Source: Alligator mississippiensis (Eukaryota > Chordata > Crocodylia > Alligatoridae). Taken from it: a stretch of DNA of 64,000 nucleotides. The stretch is taken from the NCBI RefSeq assembly GCF_030867095.1, contig NC_081831.1:68152716-68216715 (forward strand), read 5' to 3'. Below, piece after piece: positions 11,911-25,538 of this stretch. Numbering within the stretch: the first letter of the stretch is position 1; the number at the start of each line of letters is the position of its first letter. The notes under the pieces were generated by a model that did no database searches, was not told the DNA's origin, and saw only the letters and a program-made list of their open reading frames with translations. A program made the translations under genes and the position numbers.

Positions 11911-13007
11911 GGGAGACGCTCTTCTGTCTGCATCTAAAAGGCAAATTGTTCCTTCTCCTCCCTGCCATTTTCTGCGATGTAGTCTTAAGGCCAAGACAAT
12001 GGTTTATAAAAGTAGAATCATTAACATTTTTTCATGCTTACATACTTATTAAGTGGAACAGGATTTGACTCGTATGTGTTAGCATGTCTATTATTCATGG
12101 CATATAAAAGAAGAAAACAAACTAAGAAAAGTTACATTTTGGACGCAAATTAATTTGCTTTCCAAGGAAAGATGCTTTACTATAAGGATGGACATTTTAA
12201 GCACCAACCTTTGTACAAAGGTAGCATACCATATTCTGGTTCACCTACTAGTTCACTACCAGCCACTTGTTTACACCTTAACTTATTCCAACAAATACTA
12301 GCTTTCCTATCTTGTACCAGGTGGGATGACTCAATATCTTTGGTGTTGCTTCCTGTTTATACATTTGTTCACAGAAATTCATGTTACCTGTTTTACTATT
12401 TACTTGTATGCTTGCTCAATTCTTTCCTGTGACTATGTCTTTGAATCACAAGTAAATGGATATAAAAAAATAAAATTAAATAAGAGTACTTCGGAAACAC
12501 ATTCTATTAGTTTTATAATGTTTTCTTAAATAATTTAACTCTGTAAGACTATTTTGGATAAGATTTCAATAAAAGACTGTACAAAATACAGTGGCATCAC
12601 ATTCTACAATGCTGTGAGACAGAAGACACCAGTGTTAGTTTTGCTTTGCAAGTTTTGAGATGATTGAATCTTGAAACATTAATATTTCAGAATCTGATTT
12701 GGAAGGCAACAACAGAATGGTAGATAGGATTTTGAAATCTTTTACACGTTTTTCCCTTTATAAACTATATGGAGATTGGATATAAAAACATGACAAGACA
12801 AATTCTGATCCCTTCCCTGCCTTATCTGGGTCTCCAAGAACAATATTTTTAGGACAGGAATTCTAGATCTAGTCTAGCAGGAGGTACTCTGTTCTCAAAT
12901 TCAATAATGGTGTTTTGTGAGGGAATGGAGTCAGACTGCCTAACACCTAATGAAAGAGGAACCAGAGAAAAATTCTGACTTTCTGTGCCAGCAATCTTTT
13001 TATTATT
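11911..13007. other. Intergenic DNA
   Basis: AT-rich sequence with no recognised feature. Confidence 0.5.
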
Positions 13008-13135
13008 AGTTATTCTTTGTATTTTGGCCGTAACTTGGGAACCTAATCATAGCTCAGGGCCCCATATGCTACATACTGTACAGACACATATGAGAAATAG
13101 ACCCTGCACTGAAGAATTTAAAGTTGCAGCTTTTC
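13008..13135 (+). repeat. SINE-like fragment
   Basis: The order of words (ttgtattttggc, gggccccatatgctacat, actgtacagacacata, gaccctgcactgaagaattt) resembles the widespread amniote SINE whose consensus I recall as 'agggccccattgtgct ... gctgtacaaacacat ... tccctgccctgaagagctt'. The fragment at 57518 appears related. Confidence 0.5.
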
Positions 13136-15087
13136 CTATAAAACAGGATGCAAAGTGATTCACCCTATAATTATTAGCCATAGAAGTTAGGAAACTCAAA
13201 CTTTTATTGAAACTTTAATTTAAATAATGTATTTGCATATAAATTCCCTTTCTTTTTTAAATTATAAGATAACTAAGATGCCAGGATGGAGGAATGGAGT
13301 GAAATTCACTCTTGTACCCACTGCCTTGTAGTGAAACATTACATAATTACCATGAAGGTTTGAGTCTTTGAAGTCTTCAATGACATATTAAAGGGATGAC
13401 AAATCATCACAATAATATTACCACTACTGGTGCTTACTGAAGATACTACCTTTTTCCAGTATTTCAAATTGCTTTACAAATGTGAATAAATACTGGAAAA
13501 AATGAGGGAAAAAGAGACTTACCCAAAGGCAGACAGTATACCATTAACAGAGGCAGAATGCCACTCCAATTACCAGTTCTAACCAATATATTATGATAAG
13601 GAACATAAGCCAAAATCACTGTTAGACTCTTAAAAAATAGCCAAATGATCACTTTGATAATTGTGATTACAATCCATTATTACTCACTCTGTTTTCCATT
13701 TTTCATAAAGCTAGTAGAAAGTGAAGCTTGACAAAGATAAATGATTAGCAAAAATAAATAAACGCTGTCCTTGACAACAGAATGCCAAGCTACAGTTACA
13801 GTAAACACTGAATGATGCACTATCCCCTGTTGTTTCAACTCATTGCAACATATTTTTCTGGCCTCATTACCTTCTAGCTTGTTTTATAACAAATTGTATT
13901 TTTGTGAAAACAATGCATGAATCTGCAAAAGTTCGTTCTGAATATTGTAAGGCTAAGGTGATCATTTACTATTTTTGTCTCCAATGGCTTATTTACACAA
14001 CCCCTCTTCACACTGGGAAACACAAGGAGCTCCACAATCAAATCTAGGTTCATCCTGCTGGTATTTACCCACATGGTAGCAGTCCATAGACTCCATCATC
14101 CATCCCTTCAAAATATGGATCCTATAAACTTTTGGTCAATACTTCACTAGAAATCAAGCAATACAGAGTGAGAGGGGTTATTTTAATAATAAATTGTACA
14201 ATCCATTTTAAACTTCCCTCACTGTAAATACAGAAAAACCTGACACCATTCACTTTCAGGTCATGCTTATAATTGTTATTGCTCTCAAATTGGGAATTTT
14301 AAATGCTCAACTCTGACAAGTTACTTGAATTATTAACTTCTCTTGACCATTAAGAACAATGTACCTTTGCAATCTAAGCAGATCTAATACTTACAAATGA
14401 ATGCTCTACACTTAATTATTTACAGGTAATCATTGTTCATCTGTGAAATCTCCTAAGCAAGACTGTTAGAACTCATTGTCGGGCTTAACTAACTGATTAA
14501 ATTGTTTGGTTGTTCTGCTTTTAAATTTTAGATTGATTATACAGGACCTACCCACAAAGCACCTTTTTGCATATTTTTACATAAATATAACCCATCTTGT
14601 TATGGAAAAGAACTCAACTATTTTTAATCAGATGTTAACTCAATTTCAGTTATTCTTACTTTATAAAATATGTAAAACCAATTCCAAAGGACGTGGTTGT
14701 GACAGGGTCCTAGAAAGAGGTCCTAAATCCCACTCTGTTATTAAATCTGGCTTGTCCAGACTAACAGTTTATGCACAAGTCTAAAGAGAGAGCTTCAAAG
14801 GAATTTCCCTCCATGAGCAAGTGAAAACAGAAAAGGGTTAGGAATAAATAGAATCATAGGTCTCCTCCTCTATATCCAAGGCAGACGATATTACTAGACT
14901 TGAGGGAGGGACAATACCAGGTGTAACAATGGGTTTATACTGCATACTCCCCATTTGTGCAACACAGGAACTTGGGGGAACTGTGACTCAAAGGATTACT
15001 CCTGAGTCATAATTTCTCTCTCGTTCCTCCTGGTGTGGTAAAGCTAAGTCCTGCTCCATACTCAGGACAACAAGTAATGCCTCCTTA
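13136..15087. other. Intergenic DNA
   Basis: AT-rich sequence with no supported gene. The segment at about 13385-13500 could be a further worn MIR-like piece. Confidence 0.45.
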
Positions 15088-15945
15088 GATAGGGTTCATA
15101 GGGTTCATAGAAGTAGGGTCAGAAGGGACCTTGTAGATCTTCAAGTCTGACCCCCTGCCTGGGCAGGAGGAAAACTGGGCTCAAATGACCCCAGCCAGGT
15201 AGGCTTCAAGCCTCTTCTTCAAGACCCCCAGGGTAGGAGCCAGCACCACTTCCCTTGGAAGTTGGTTCCAGATCCTAGCCGCCCTGACTGTGAAGTAGTT
15301 CTTACGGATGTCTAATCTAAATCTACTCTCCAACAACTTGTGGCCGTTATTCCTTGTTATCCCGAGGGGCGCTAGGGGAAACAAGGTCTCCCCCAAACCC
15401 TTCTGGTCCCCCCTAGTGAGTTTATAGACAGTCACCAGGTCCCCCCTCAGACTTCTCTTGTGAAGAGGTTCAGGTCCCGTAGCCTCTCATTGTAGGTTCT
15501 GCCCTGCTGTCCCCAGATCATGTGGGTGGCCCTCCTCTGGACCCTCTCAATGTTGTCCACATCCCTCTTGAAGTGGGGTGCCCAGAACTGGACACAGTAC
15601 TCCAGCTGTGGCCTGACCAGTGTTGCGTAGAGGGGGAGGATCACCTCCTTGGCCCTACCTGAGATGCACCTGTGGATGCACGATAGGGTCCGGTTGGCCC
15701 TGCCGACCGTGACCTCACACAGTCGGGCCATGTTCATCTTGGAGTCTATAATGACTCCAAGATCCCTTTCTGCCTCCGTGTTCTCAAGAAGGGAGTTTCC
15801 CATCTTATAATGGTGCTGCTGGTTACTACTGCCCAAGTGCAGCATCCTGCACTTGTCAGTATTGAAACGCATCATGTTTTTGTTAGCCCACCCCTGCAAC
15901 CTATCCAGGTCTTGCTGCAGTCTTTCCCTCCCTACTAGCGGGAGG
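15088..15945 (-). mobile_element. CR1 LINE, 5'-truncated (reverse transcriptase C-terminus and 3' UTR)
   Basis: On the - strand, the frame 15899-15447 encodes the C-terminal part of a CR1 reverse transcriptase (MRFNTDKCRMLHLG, LPLYATLVRPQLEYCVQFWA, ERVQRRATHMI). The continuation, 15435-15181, lies in another frame (RKNYFTVRAARIWNQLPREV), so at least one frameshift separates them. The 3' UTR ends at the repeated motif gggttcata near 15090-15110, as in CR1 elements with short terminal repeats and no poly(A). It is 5'-truncated near 15945 and dead. The protein and 3' end look like crocodilian CR1 as recalled. Confidence 0.92.
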
Positions 15946-18900
15946 GGCAGTCCCTTCTAGTTCCCCTCCCTTCTAGTCCTAAATTCTCAAGTGTGCCAAT
16001 GAGACTAAAAATTTATTGAATTTACAATTATGAATTAAACTTGGCACTGTGAATCAATTGATTTATATAGGCAAATCACTAAATCACATAATCCAGTGGC
16101 CTCCTGAAGCAGAAGTGACATGAGAAACTGGTTAGCAGTTGCAGCTATTTAATAAAAAATACTGTTTCTCTAAGTTAGTTCATATTTAATGCAGCAAGCA
16201 GTTAATATTCACACAAAGAACACAGCTCTTTTGATTTGCTATTAATTCAGTCAAAATTCATTGTACAAGTCTGATAGTTTTTTGTCAACAAAGTAACCAT
16301 CCATTACTAATGACTTTTAACAGTTTAAGCACAATATTCATTATCTATGTACTTTCAAAAATATTTACTTTATTGACTGGGCACAAGCCTTAGAAAATAT
16401 ATATGCATGAAAAATGGAAATATGGATTACAAAAATAAAATATGGCAAGCCCAAACAAACTAATCACAAATTGCAACAATAAAGATCCTCAGTCTCCAAG
16501 AGAACTATACATATTAATAGTAGCTGTTCTGTTTCCCTATATTTTAAATCATTAAAAGTATTGGGAGAGAAGTAATTTGGTAAAATAAGCAAACAATCCC
16601 TTTTGAAACAACACTTTGATTCTCAATTAAGTCAAAGCTGACAATAGTTTATGAAACTGTTTGTTAATAAATTAAAATCCCATGTTAGAAGAAGTTACCT
16701 ACTATATCAATCTATATTTTAAAAGTTTATACTTGTAAACATATTTCATTATAGCACATGGAGAAATTGAAAACATTCTTTTTTCACAGCACCACAGTGT
16801 GCCTTTGTTCCACTGTTCCAGATTTCCCTAAACAGTGAAAACACTGCTAAGCTTTATAAATCATTCATGCTAAGCATAACAAATAATTGTCTTTGTAATC
16901 ACAGGCTATAAATAAATCTCAGCTATTATTCAGAAGCAGCCCATGACAGATAAACAGTTTAACTCTTAAATGATAAAATAATGTCTTACTTTCAGCTCTG
17001 TTTAAAATAAAACTCTCGGTACCATGGATACAAATTCAAAATCTACCAAATTCTGTCAACATTGTAAGAAGTGTAGTATTGGTGTATTCGGGTAGGGTGC
17101 AGAGTGACTCCTATATACTGGACAATATCAGATGCCAATGCAATCTTTCGAAGTTGGAAGGTCTTGTACAGGTTAACCCCACTGTAAGTTACAGTGTGAA
17201 GAAGAGAGCAGATTCTATCAGAAAAAGTGAGTGAGAAATACCTGAATAAGATGAGGAGCAAAAGAAGTTTTCACTCTGCCTTCCTAAGGCACTGCACCGT
17301 GTAGATTACTGACTGTCTACAGCAAAGTGAAAATCCTTTACTCCAAACTAGTGGTAACTCCATGATATTAAGCATGGCTGTTTAATAACACTCTTAACTA
17401 AACGATTTTCTCTTTTGATGGAAGGTCCAATATCTTTCCAAGTAAGTCTTGTTGTCTCCGCATGGTAACTGGAGGCAGTTCTCAGCTGTCAATCAAAGAT
17501 CCTCTGAAGCATAAAGACCAGCTCAACTCTTCCAGCCAACTGCTCTACTTCTGTTGCAAGGCAGCAAAGCCAGTGGAACTACTAGCTTCTCTCTGGTGGA
17601 GAATTTTCCCTAATGGGATTTGTTTTCAAATGTAATTTTTTAATGAGTCATATTCCACTTCTGCTGAAGACTGTTCTCAAACTGAAAGTGTCATTTTTTG
17701 ATTCTTCACAAAAAATCCCCAACTGTGAGAGATTGCTGAAAAAGATGAGTCAGTACATATACATGCTGCTGTGGCAGCTCATGTTAGAAACACGCTGATC
17801 ACCACACCGATGCACATGTCTATTCACTTTGAGATTGAAGCTATCATTGAAGAATGTATGAAGAGTCCTGCAAACTTTTGGCTTTTCTATGTGCTTGGCT
17901 AAAGCTATCATAGTTGGATATGAACATTTTCCACCAGATACAGGAGACTTCCTTTTAGGATTTTCAGGCATTCCCCAATTAAAGAGTGCAACTAACAGGC
18001 AAGACAAATATTTTTTTAGTTTAATGAATTTCTTAGAATAAGTCACACGTGCTGGAATAACAAGTGGAGAGGCCATACCACCCAGCATGGATGAATTGTA
18101 AACTCTGAATGGGCTGAATTGTAAACTAATTTTTTTTTTCTTTTGAGGTAACTCTACTGAACAGTAAAAAATATTGACTTAAAGACCTGGGATCGTGCCA
18201 GATGATAAATAGCAACTGCTCCAAGGCACCCAAGTACTAGAAAAGAAAGCAATAGAAAACATGCATCCTGTGTAGAAACACCCTTTATCAAATTAGTCCT
18301 TTAATATTAACATTTGCCATACTAACTCAGTGCCATTTTTTTGTTCCAAGTTATTTATGAATCTGTACCCTATCTTGCTTTTCCTCCAGTGACAAATGCA
18401 GTCCTTTTTAACATCCTATGCTGGCTTGAGATCCAGCAAAAAATGTACTTCACAAAGATTAAACTGAAAAAAACTAGCATATTTCTCAAAAGAAAACATT
18501 TGCACAAGGTTCCAAATAATTTCAGGGTTGCCATCACTGAAGAATCCAAATATCTAATAGCAACTGTCCATGCGTAGGAAAACAAACAGGCAGAATAATC
18601 TTAGTATTCATTCCTTATCCAGTGTGAAAATGTTTTGTAAATTTGACCATATGCCTTTGAAAAACAGCACTGTTTGTGGTTCTTTCCACTGCATGGTGGC
18701 ACTATCCCCAATTATACAAACAGTAAAGAAACTAAGCATTTAAGTATTTTCTGTAGACAATTATGTGATAGGATTAGAGGGATGGTGAGAGGAGTATGAC
18801 AGAACAAATAAACAATTAGGGTCTGATTTTCAGAGGTTGCTGGACAGTCAAACCTCTCTCTGAAAGAAATCTGACAGGTAGGAACTCAGATCTAAAGTTG

Positions 18901-19389
18901 ACACCTTTAATCTCTTTCAGGGAATCTTAAATTCAAATCCCTGTAGTTTCATAAACAAACATAGTACTAACTGGTGTGAAGAAAAAAGTTTCTATTACTT
19001 CATGGCTTCCAAAACTAAGTACCTGAATCAAAAGAATTATTTAATATACTTTTTCTAAGTAAGGCCTAAACATTAAAAGTACTTTAGCGATAGTAGGTTG
19101 GTTCTGCTAATTCACTACATAAGATAAAGGAAGTCCACGCATAGAGCTAGTTACATAGAGCTACATGGATTCTTGTCATTGTAGAATTTGAGCCCCTCAC
19201 AATGAGTAATGGATTTTATCCTCACAATCAATCCTTTTAAGACAGGAATCTTACTGAACAATTGAGGAACTGAGGATAGAACAGGATAGATTATGACTAA
19301 GTACAGGCAGTCAAAAAGTCCAAGGCAGAATCGATTCAATCTAGGCAGCTTCCTCTAAGCCATGTAAGTTGAACTGATAACCTACTGAA
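15946..19389. other. Intergenic DNA
   Basis: AT-rich sequence without a supported gene. The segment at about 19171-19340 may be a worn MIR-like SINE (ggaactgagg and a tail ending in gattcaatctag). Confidence 0.45.
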
Positions 19390-20060
19390 CTGACTTTTAA
19401 TTTTCAATTGGGAAAGGTGGGGGAGGCCTGCACTGACCCAGGCCAGTAGGCAAGGGGTGCTAGAGCATGTCTCCCAGCCTGCTGGCCACTGCCAGCCCAG
19501 TCAAGTGGGGGTGCCCCCAATTGGCTCCCCAGTACATGCTCCCAACCTCCTGCTGTCCCCCCAGAGGGTTAAGGAGTCCCCTGTCTGGGTGCTGGCCCAC
19601 CTTGAGGGAGCCTCCTCCTCAGCTGCAGAGGAACAGGAGAATTTCCCTCCACTCCCTGAGGCTGCCTGAAACTTGCAGCAGCTAAGGCAACCAGCTCTGG
19701 GGTTTGGGAGGGAAAGAATTCCCCTTAGCTCCCTGGGGCTGCCCCGGGCTGGCAGATCCTGGGCTGGGGTAAAGGGAAGCCACCCCAAGGCAGGAGCTCC
19801 CTGGTGCCCCATTCTGGGCTGCATGGGCAGGCACCTGGTCAGGAGGACTCCTTTTCCCTTCCTCCTGTAGCAGGGGCTTAAGTAATCAGCAGCTGGGAGG
19901 AGGGAGAGTTGTCAAGGGTTGGAAAGCCCCCACCTGGTGTGTAGACCCTGGCTAGAGAGGTCTGGGGGTCTGTTTCCCTGCCCCCAACACATGTTCCGAT
20001 AAGCTAACAGATACAGGCAGGAAACAGGCTAGGGAGCAAAGGGGTGAGGCAGTCCCTGCT
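19390..20060. repeat. GC-rich block, probably an old repeat
   Basis: An island of high GC with few CpG sits in AT-rich surroundings. It contains partly duplicated words (ctccctgaggctgcc near 19651 and ctccctggggctgcc near 19730). No coding gene is supported on either strand. It may be the core of a non-autonomous transposon that includes the following repeat segment. Confidence 0.4.
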
Positions 20061-20232
20061 ACACTGGAACAGATAGCATAATCCAGGGCTGCAAAGCATT
20101 CTGGGATGCTGAGGAATGTGAGTTAACTTAAACCATGAAGGGATCTGGGATAGAAGTTCCATAAACTGGTTTGACCTAAATCAGCTAAGTCTGATATGAC
20201 ATCCAACCAAGTTTATCTTAAACTGGTTTGGG

Positions 20233-20310
20233 CCATTTTGAAAGCAGTTTATGTGCACTGAACTTCTGTTCTGTTACAGGTTTAAACTAGTTTCTGATCA
20301 CTTAAACTGG
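20233..20310. repeat. Dispersed repeat, copy 2
   Basis: Matches copy 1 at 8108-8170 in the same order. Upstream, 20150-20230 holds further aaactggttt words, so this copy is probably longer, starting near 20120. Confidence 0.55.
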
Positions 20311-20336
20311 CTTATGTAAAACTTTTGTCCTTAGCC

Positions 20337-20440
20337 TATGTGACTTGCACAAGGAGTAATGATGAACTAGGAACCGAAACAAGATCACCTGGATTCCAGG
20401 CCTGTGTCTTACTCATAAGACCATCCTTCTTCCCTACTTT
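20337..20440 (-). repeat. MIR-like SINE tail
   Basis: The words 'gtgacttgcacaagga', 'gaactaggaaccgaaac', 'cctggattccaggcctgtgt' and 'cttactcataagaccat' fit the reverse complement of the tRNA-related half of MIR-like SINEs. Confidence 0.5.
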
Positions 20441-21329
20441 TCTGTCTTCCAGATCCCGCATAAACATTGCCACAGTTGCCTCATTTTCTGAGTTCATGAG
20501 AAGAAATTAATGGAAATGTTTCTAAAGGTAGATTAGCCTTTCTGCAATATGCTCATATATGATCTTGTTTTCTTCTTGACTGCTTATGCTAAGCTTCTTG
20601 AATGGATCTCAACAAACTCATACTAAAAACAGAACTGTGAAGAAGTTATTTATAGTAGCTACTCTGCAGATGCAGAGACATAGTAAGACCCAGAGGTGAA
20701 GGGTTTTGGCTTGGACTAAATCCTTGCACAGTTACCTGAATATATTTTTTTTACCAGATGAAAATCTTTAATATAGCATTTTCCACCCAGGTGAACCTTT
20801 AACATTTTTTATTCTCCTGTGCAATATGATGTTTAATTTCTACCTGGGAGAAATATTACAATCTGTACATTCTCCTTTGCCTGAGGAAGGGCAAGTGAGC
20901 CCAAAAGTTTGCAAATAAAGAAAAAATGTTTGCAACTATTTAGTTGGCCTAATAAAACATGTCATCTCTACCAAGAGTTCTGCAGATCTCATATAGCATT
21001 AGTAATTTATTTTAAAAATCTACAAAATAAACCTTTGGTGAAATGAAAGAAACTATTTGTATTTGCAGTTGTCTTTATCCAAGATTGCAAAATCTTTATT
21101 TACATATGTAAACTGTACCTGTCTTTGCATATTGAATACTTTGCACCTGAATATCTAAAGGTTTTCCATGTAAAATTTATACATAGGGGAAATGTAAAAC
21201 ATGAACCACAGGTGTAATTTTAAAAGTTGTATTTTGGCACAATGAATTGATATAGTACCCCTGGAATATTTTTATTCCAAGTTCATACAGATACTTTTTA
21301 TGCATATTTCAAAAGCATGAGTTGATTTA
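20441..21329. other. Intergenic DNA with an unclassified retroposon-like tail
   Basis: At 20881-20980 the words ctgaggaagggcaagtgagc, cccaaaagtttgc and ctaataaaacatgtcatctc resemble the 3' ends of a dispersed reptile repeat family that I cannot name. The rest shows nothing recognisable. Confidence 0.35.
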
Positions 21330-22330
21330 GACTATGCAGCAGTAGTGCTTAATGTGAAGGGAGAAAGGAAAAGCTGGTTAAACTCACCACAGGGGTAGAG
21401 ACTACAGTGCCGAAAGAGAAGAAGATGCCACAAGAACCATAGTTCCTCCATTCAGGTGAAGCAGCCCCGGAGTTGCAGATGCTGGGGACACATGCCAGAA
21501 GGGGACAGGAAAGCATGGAGAGGGGAGCCGAGTCCTTAACCATGAGACGTCGGGCAGGAGGACCCAAGCCCCGGGGAGTTGGCTGCAGGCCAGGAGGAGA
21601 GTCCAGCTGGGCTCTGTTGAGCTAGGGGATGCCAGCTGCATAGATGTGGCAGAGGAAAGTGGTGTGAGCGGTGGGATGATCCACTGAAGGCAAGTCAGCT
21701 GCAGGAGAAGTGACCACACCCAAACAAGGTGCTGTCAGTTTTGTTTTCTTTTTTTATTTTTCTTCCTGAATACCCTGCCAGAGACCTGAGTGAGGTAGGC
21801 CTGGAAACAACCAGACAGGTGGGGCCTGAATCCCTGAGACTGCTTAAAGGGGACCTCAGTTGGCCACAAGTTGGAAGAAAATCAGGGACAAGGGCGGGGC
21901 ACGTGACCCAAGTGCAGGGTCAAGAAACGCCCCTGATTATAGTGAGAAGACCCAGCTGGAAAGCAGCTGGACAAGAGCCAAAAGGTGTCAGGCTCTGAGA
22001 AGCAAGAACCCAGATAGGTTGGGTTCTTTTTGTTGCTTTTAATTACTGGAGGTTGGGCACCACAAAGAAAAGAGAGGTGCATAAGGCCCAAAAGCGAATA
22101 CCCGCAAGACTTACCTGGGATTGGAAAGAAGGTCCTGGAGTTATCTTCTTTTGGTTCAGTTGAAGCTTTCTTTTGAAACACTCGTGAGCCTACAAGAAAA
22201 AAAAAAGACAAGACCAACCGTCAAGATCTACCAGTATAATTTGGTGGTGTAACACTGGGTTGGTGTTAGGACAGGATGTAGGGGAGGTTGGAGCCCCAAA
22301 TGAAGTCCCTATCCAGAACAGCCTCAGCCA
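21330..22330. other. Unexplained moderately GC-rich block
   Basis: The composition differs from both flanks. Short frames on both strands look like chance. The stretch near 22235 (aatttggtggtgtaacact) faintly recalls the junction region after a retroviral LTR, but no paired ends were found. It is therefore left unclassified. Confidence 0.3.
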
Positions 22331-25300
22331 GCTGCAGTGAAGACTAATACTTCCCAATCTAAAACATCACTGAAACATCAAGATGTGGCAGGCAAGAGTC
22401 ATGTATTTCCACAGTGAGGTTAAAGCAAGTGAACACATGATCAACATTCTGGTCCAGGTAAGCACCAGACCACCGAGCCCACGGCCTTTTCCAGGGCCGT
22501 GATGACACTTAACAAGGCTTATTTTTTCCTTGTCTTTCAGTATATCACTGACAAGAACAAACGAGCATGGGAAGGATAGCAGATGGCACAGACTAAAAAA
22601 AAGGCTCGATTGATTAACAACTCCCACAATATTGTATCCAGTTGCATTTATTCCATGACTAGTTTAACAGAATTTTAGCTTCTCAGATGCTTAGTTTTCA
22701 GATCATGTCTTCATACAGCTAATATTCTTGCTCTTTATGACATCTCATCATGGACATCCTCAGGAACTCTGTTATTTGCCTTTTGGTAGTTCAGCAACAG
22801 ATTATGTTAATAGCTCTGCCTTTTGGATCAATGTATAAAACTCCTACAACACCAGTCATTTCTAAATTACTGTACCTTGTAGAAATAACAGTCATTTGTG
22901 GAAATTATACTGAAAAATAATGGTTCCATATTCCTGGACATTTTACAATAGTGGAGTAGAAAGCATGTGTGAAAAGAACTGTCATAACTGCAACAGAAAG
23001 ACAGTTATACCTGCAACCCCTCTGCTTAGCGGACAGCAGGAACTGCTTATCTAGTACACTTTAAAGATGAAGAAGCAGCCTGAATTCCCTCTGCAGTGAG
23101 TGGAAAAGAGCATAACTGCATTGCTGGGAACATCTTTTACTTGGGCCAGGTTGACCCTAAACAAATTAATAAAATTGGAGAGTATAAGAGTGATGCCTGA
23201 CTGATATTACAAGACCTTTAACTTCCCAGTTGAAGTAAGAAAAAGTTGTGTTCTACACTAGTAATCAGAAGTATGATGCGGAGGTGAGAAAACACTGAGA
23301 GAGTAACATGATATTAATTTGTGAAAATTCCAATAGTAACATAGCATTGGCAGCTTCTGGTGTAATGAAATTAAATTCCATCCCAGTGATCTAGAAAATG
23401 ATTTGAGTAAAGCAAGGGCAGCACATATTGGCAGCTAGCCTTGTTAAATCCACAGAGAGAAAAACTCACACAAACTGTATAGCTTTATGTTTCCAAGGCT
23501 TCAAACAGCCTCTATCTGAAGACAAGGGAAACAAATGTTGCTCTTCTAATATAAGTAAGTTTATGTAATTTAGGTATTAGTTTGCATTCTGTAAGTCTTC
23601 CCAATATTCCTGCATAAATTAGGATGATATAGGCTCTAAGGAAAGCTGGGTTCTCTCATTGACCTAGTTTGCTGACACCTGTGCTTCTGCCCAATACCTA
23701 CCTAAAAATGCTTTAGAATGACTGAATAGTACAAACATGACTACTGAATCCTTACTGATAGCTCCAAATGATACACAGCAATAAGAACCTAACAAAAAGA
23801 CCAGAAAATACTAAGGTTTTAAAAGCTCTTACCTACACACAGTGATAGCTGAGTCACAATTACTGTCAAACAAGCCTAGAACTTTATGACCAAAGAAAAC
23901 AAATAAAACAAAAGCCTAACCTTTTTATTTTAAATTGTTTTCTTTCTACCTCCCACGTGTATCCTTCAGCAACCAGTTACCAGAAGCCTGCAAGAAAGTT
24001 CTTCTCATTCCACAGTTTCAAACTTTTTGATTTATTTATAAATAAAAGCCTCTAAAATATTAATATTTTGTTTCCAAATAACAGTCAAGAGATATCCAGA
24101 CACAATAAAGTTTTGAAATGCCATATTTGGTCACCCAAACTTAATTCTACCCTGTAGTGACATCAGGAAAAAAATAAAAAACTGAACCAGTATAATTTAA
24201 TTTGGGGTTATAAAAATATGATATACTTGCTGTATGATTATAGTATGATTACTTCATTACTACTGAGAAGATGTGAAGCTGGTTTTGTGTTTAACGTGCT
24301 TAAGAGTCACCTTCACTCTGTATTTTCTAGGTTCGTGCTTAATGTCGGGATTGTTAGAACATCCCTGCAATAATTATTAAATATATTACCATAGCACTAG
24401 CCATGGACCAGGTCTTTTCTTTTCAGGAATCATACAATACAGAACAAAAAGGCTTACCATCTGAGTACATGAAAAATGACAGCATATACATTAAATGAAA
24501 GAGAATAAGGAAGTATAAGGAAACAATGAGACAGTATCATGTCAGTATAACAGGCAGGGGTCTTGATCTAATTACTGTCAACCATTTTGTGGAACCACAA
24601 AAAAATAGATTCTTTAAAGGAAAAATTGAAAAGAGGATATTTTTGTGGGTGTTTATGTGTAGCTTCGCCAAAGCAAGAGGGTCAGCACAGGAAAAAACTC
24701 AGATGCTTTTCGAAAATATAACAAGTGGGTGATAGACACTGGCATTATGAACTGAGGGAGTCAACAGCTCATTAGCAAATTAGAGAGAACAGGTATGGTA
24801 AGAAGAGGCAGTGAATAACCATGAAAGTGAAAACCAATAACTTTGTTTCATGTGATGAAGAAGGGAAAACCAATGGAGGGACTGTATGATCAAAGCAACA
24901 GACCAGGAAAAGTATCTTTGCAGCAGAATTTTTTTACTCTTACATTACTGAAATGTATTTAGTTTTAATTTCAATCGTCTTATCTGGCCCTTTTTTTTAA
25001 AGTTGAAAATGATCGCTAACTGCAGACTAAAACTTTATGAACTCAGGAAGGCAATCCACTGTTAGGTGGCTACTGCAATGCTGGATCATAATAGTATGAA
25101 GGCTGGGGGGCGGGGGGGAGTTCTCTCTGTTCTTGGCGGTTAGACTTTATGGTCACAGTCATACAGCTCTTCAGTGTCCTAAAGCTACTGGGTCAGCACC
25201 TGTACTAACCTGTACTAACTGCTTCCACCCTGGCAAGTTGGTGGAGGTAAAGATAGAGATAAGAGTTTGAAATTACTCTGTTTGTTCATGCTTGGAGGAT

Positions 25301-25538
25301 AGTTCACTTTGGGCCATGGAAGACTTGTACCTCCTGAGTCTTGGGGGGTACCTGCAGAAGCCACCGGTGGCAGAGATTGGACTGGCAAGCACCTGCAGAA
25401 GCTGTCAGTGGTGTCACCAGTGGGGATGGGGCTGGTGAGCACCTGCAGAAGCTGCTGGTGGTGTCGGCAGCAGAGGACAGCCCTGTCAGGGGGGACACAT
25501 ACCCCTCTGGTGCCCCCTCTACCAGTTGCCTATGCTTT
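22331..25538. other. Intergenic DNA
   Basis: AT-rich with no supported gene. From about 25200 a GC-richer patch with three repeated gcacctgcagaagc-like units (near 25347, 25390 and 25439) suggests a short degenerate tandem repeat. Confidence 0.5.

Noticed and set aside
21402-22235. Ancient LTR element
   Set aside because: Only a weak resemblance to a post-LTR motif. No paired ends, duplications or viral protein frames were seen.
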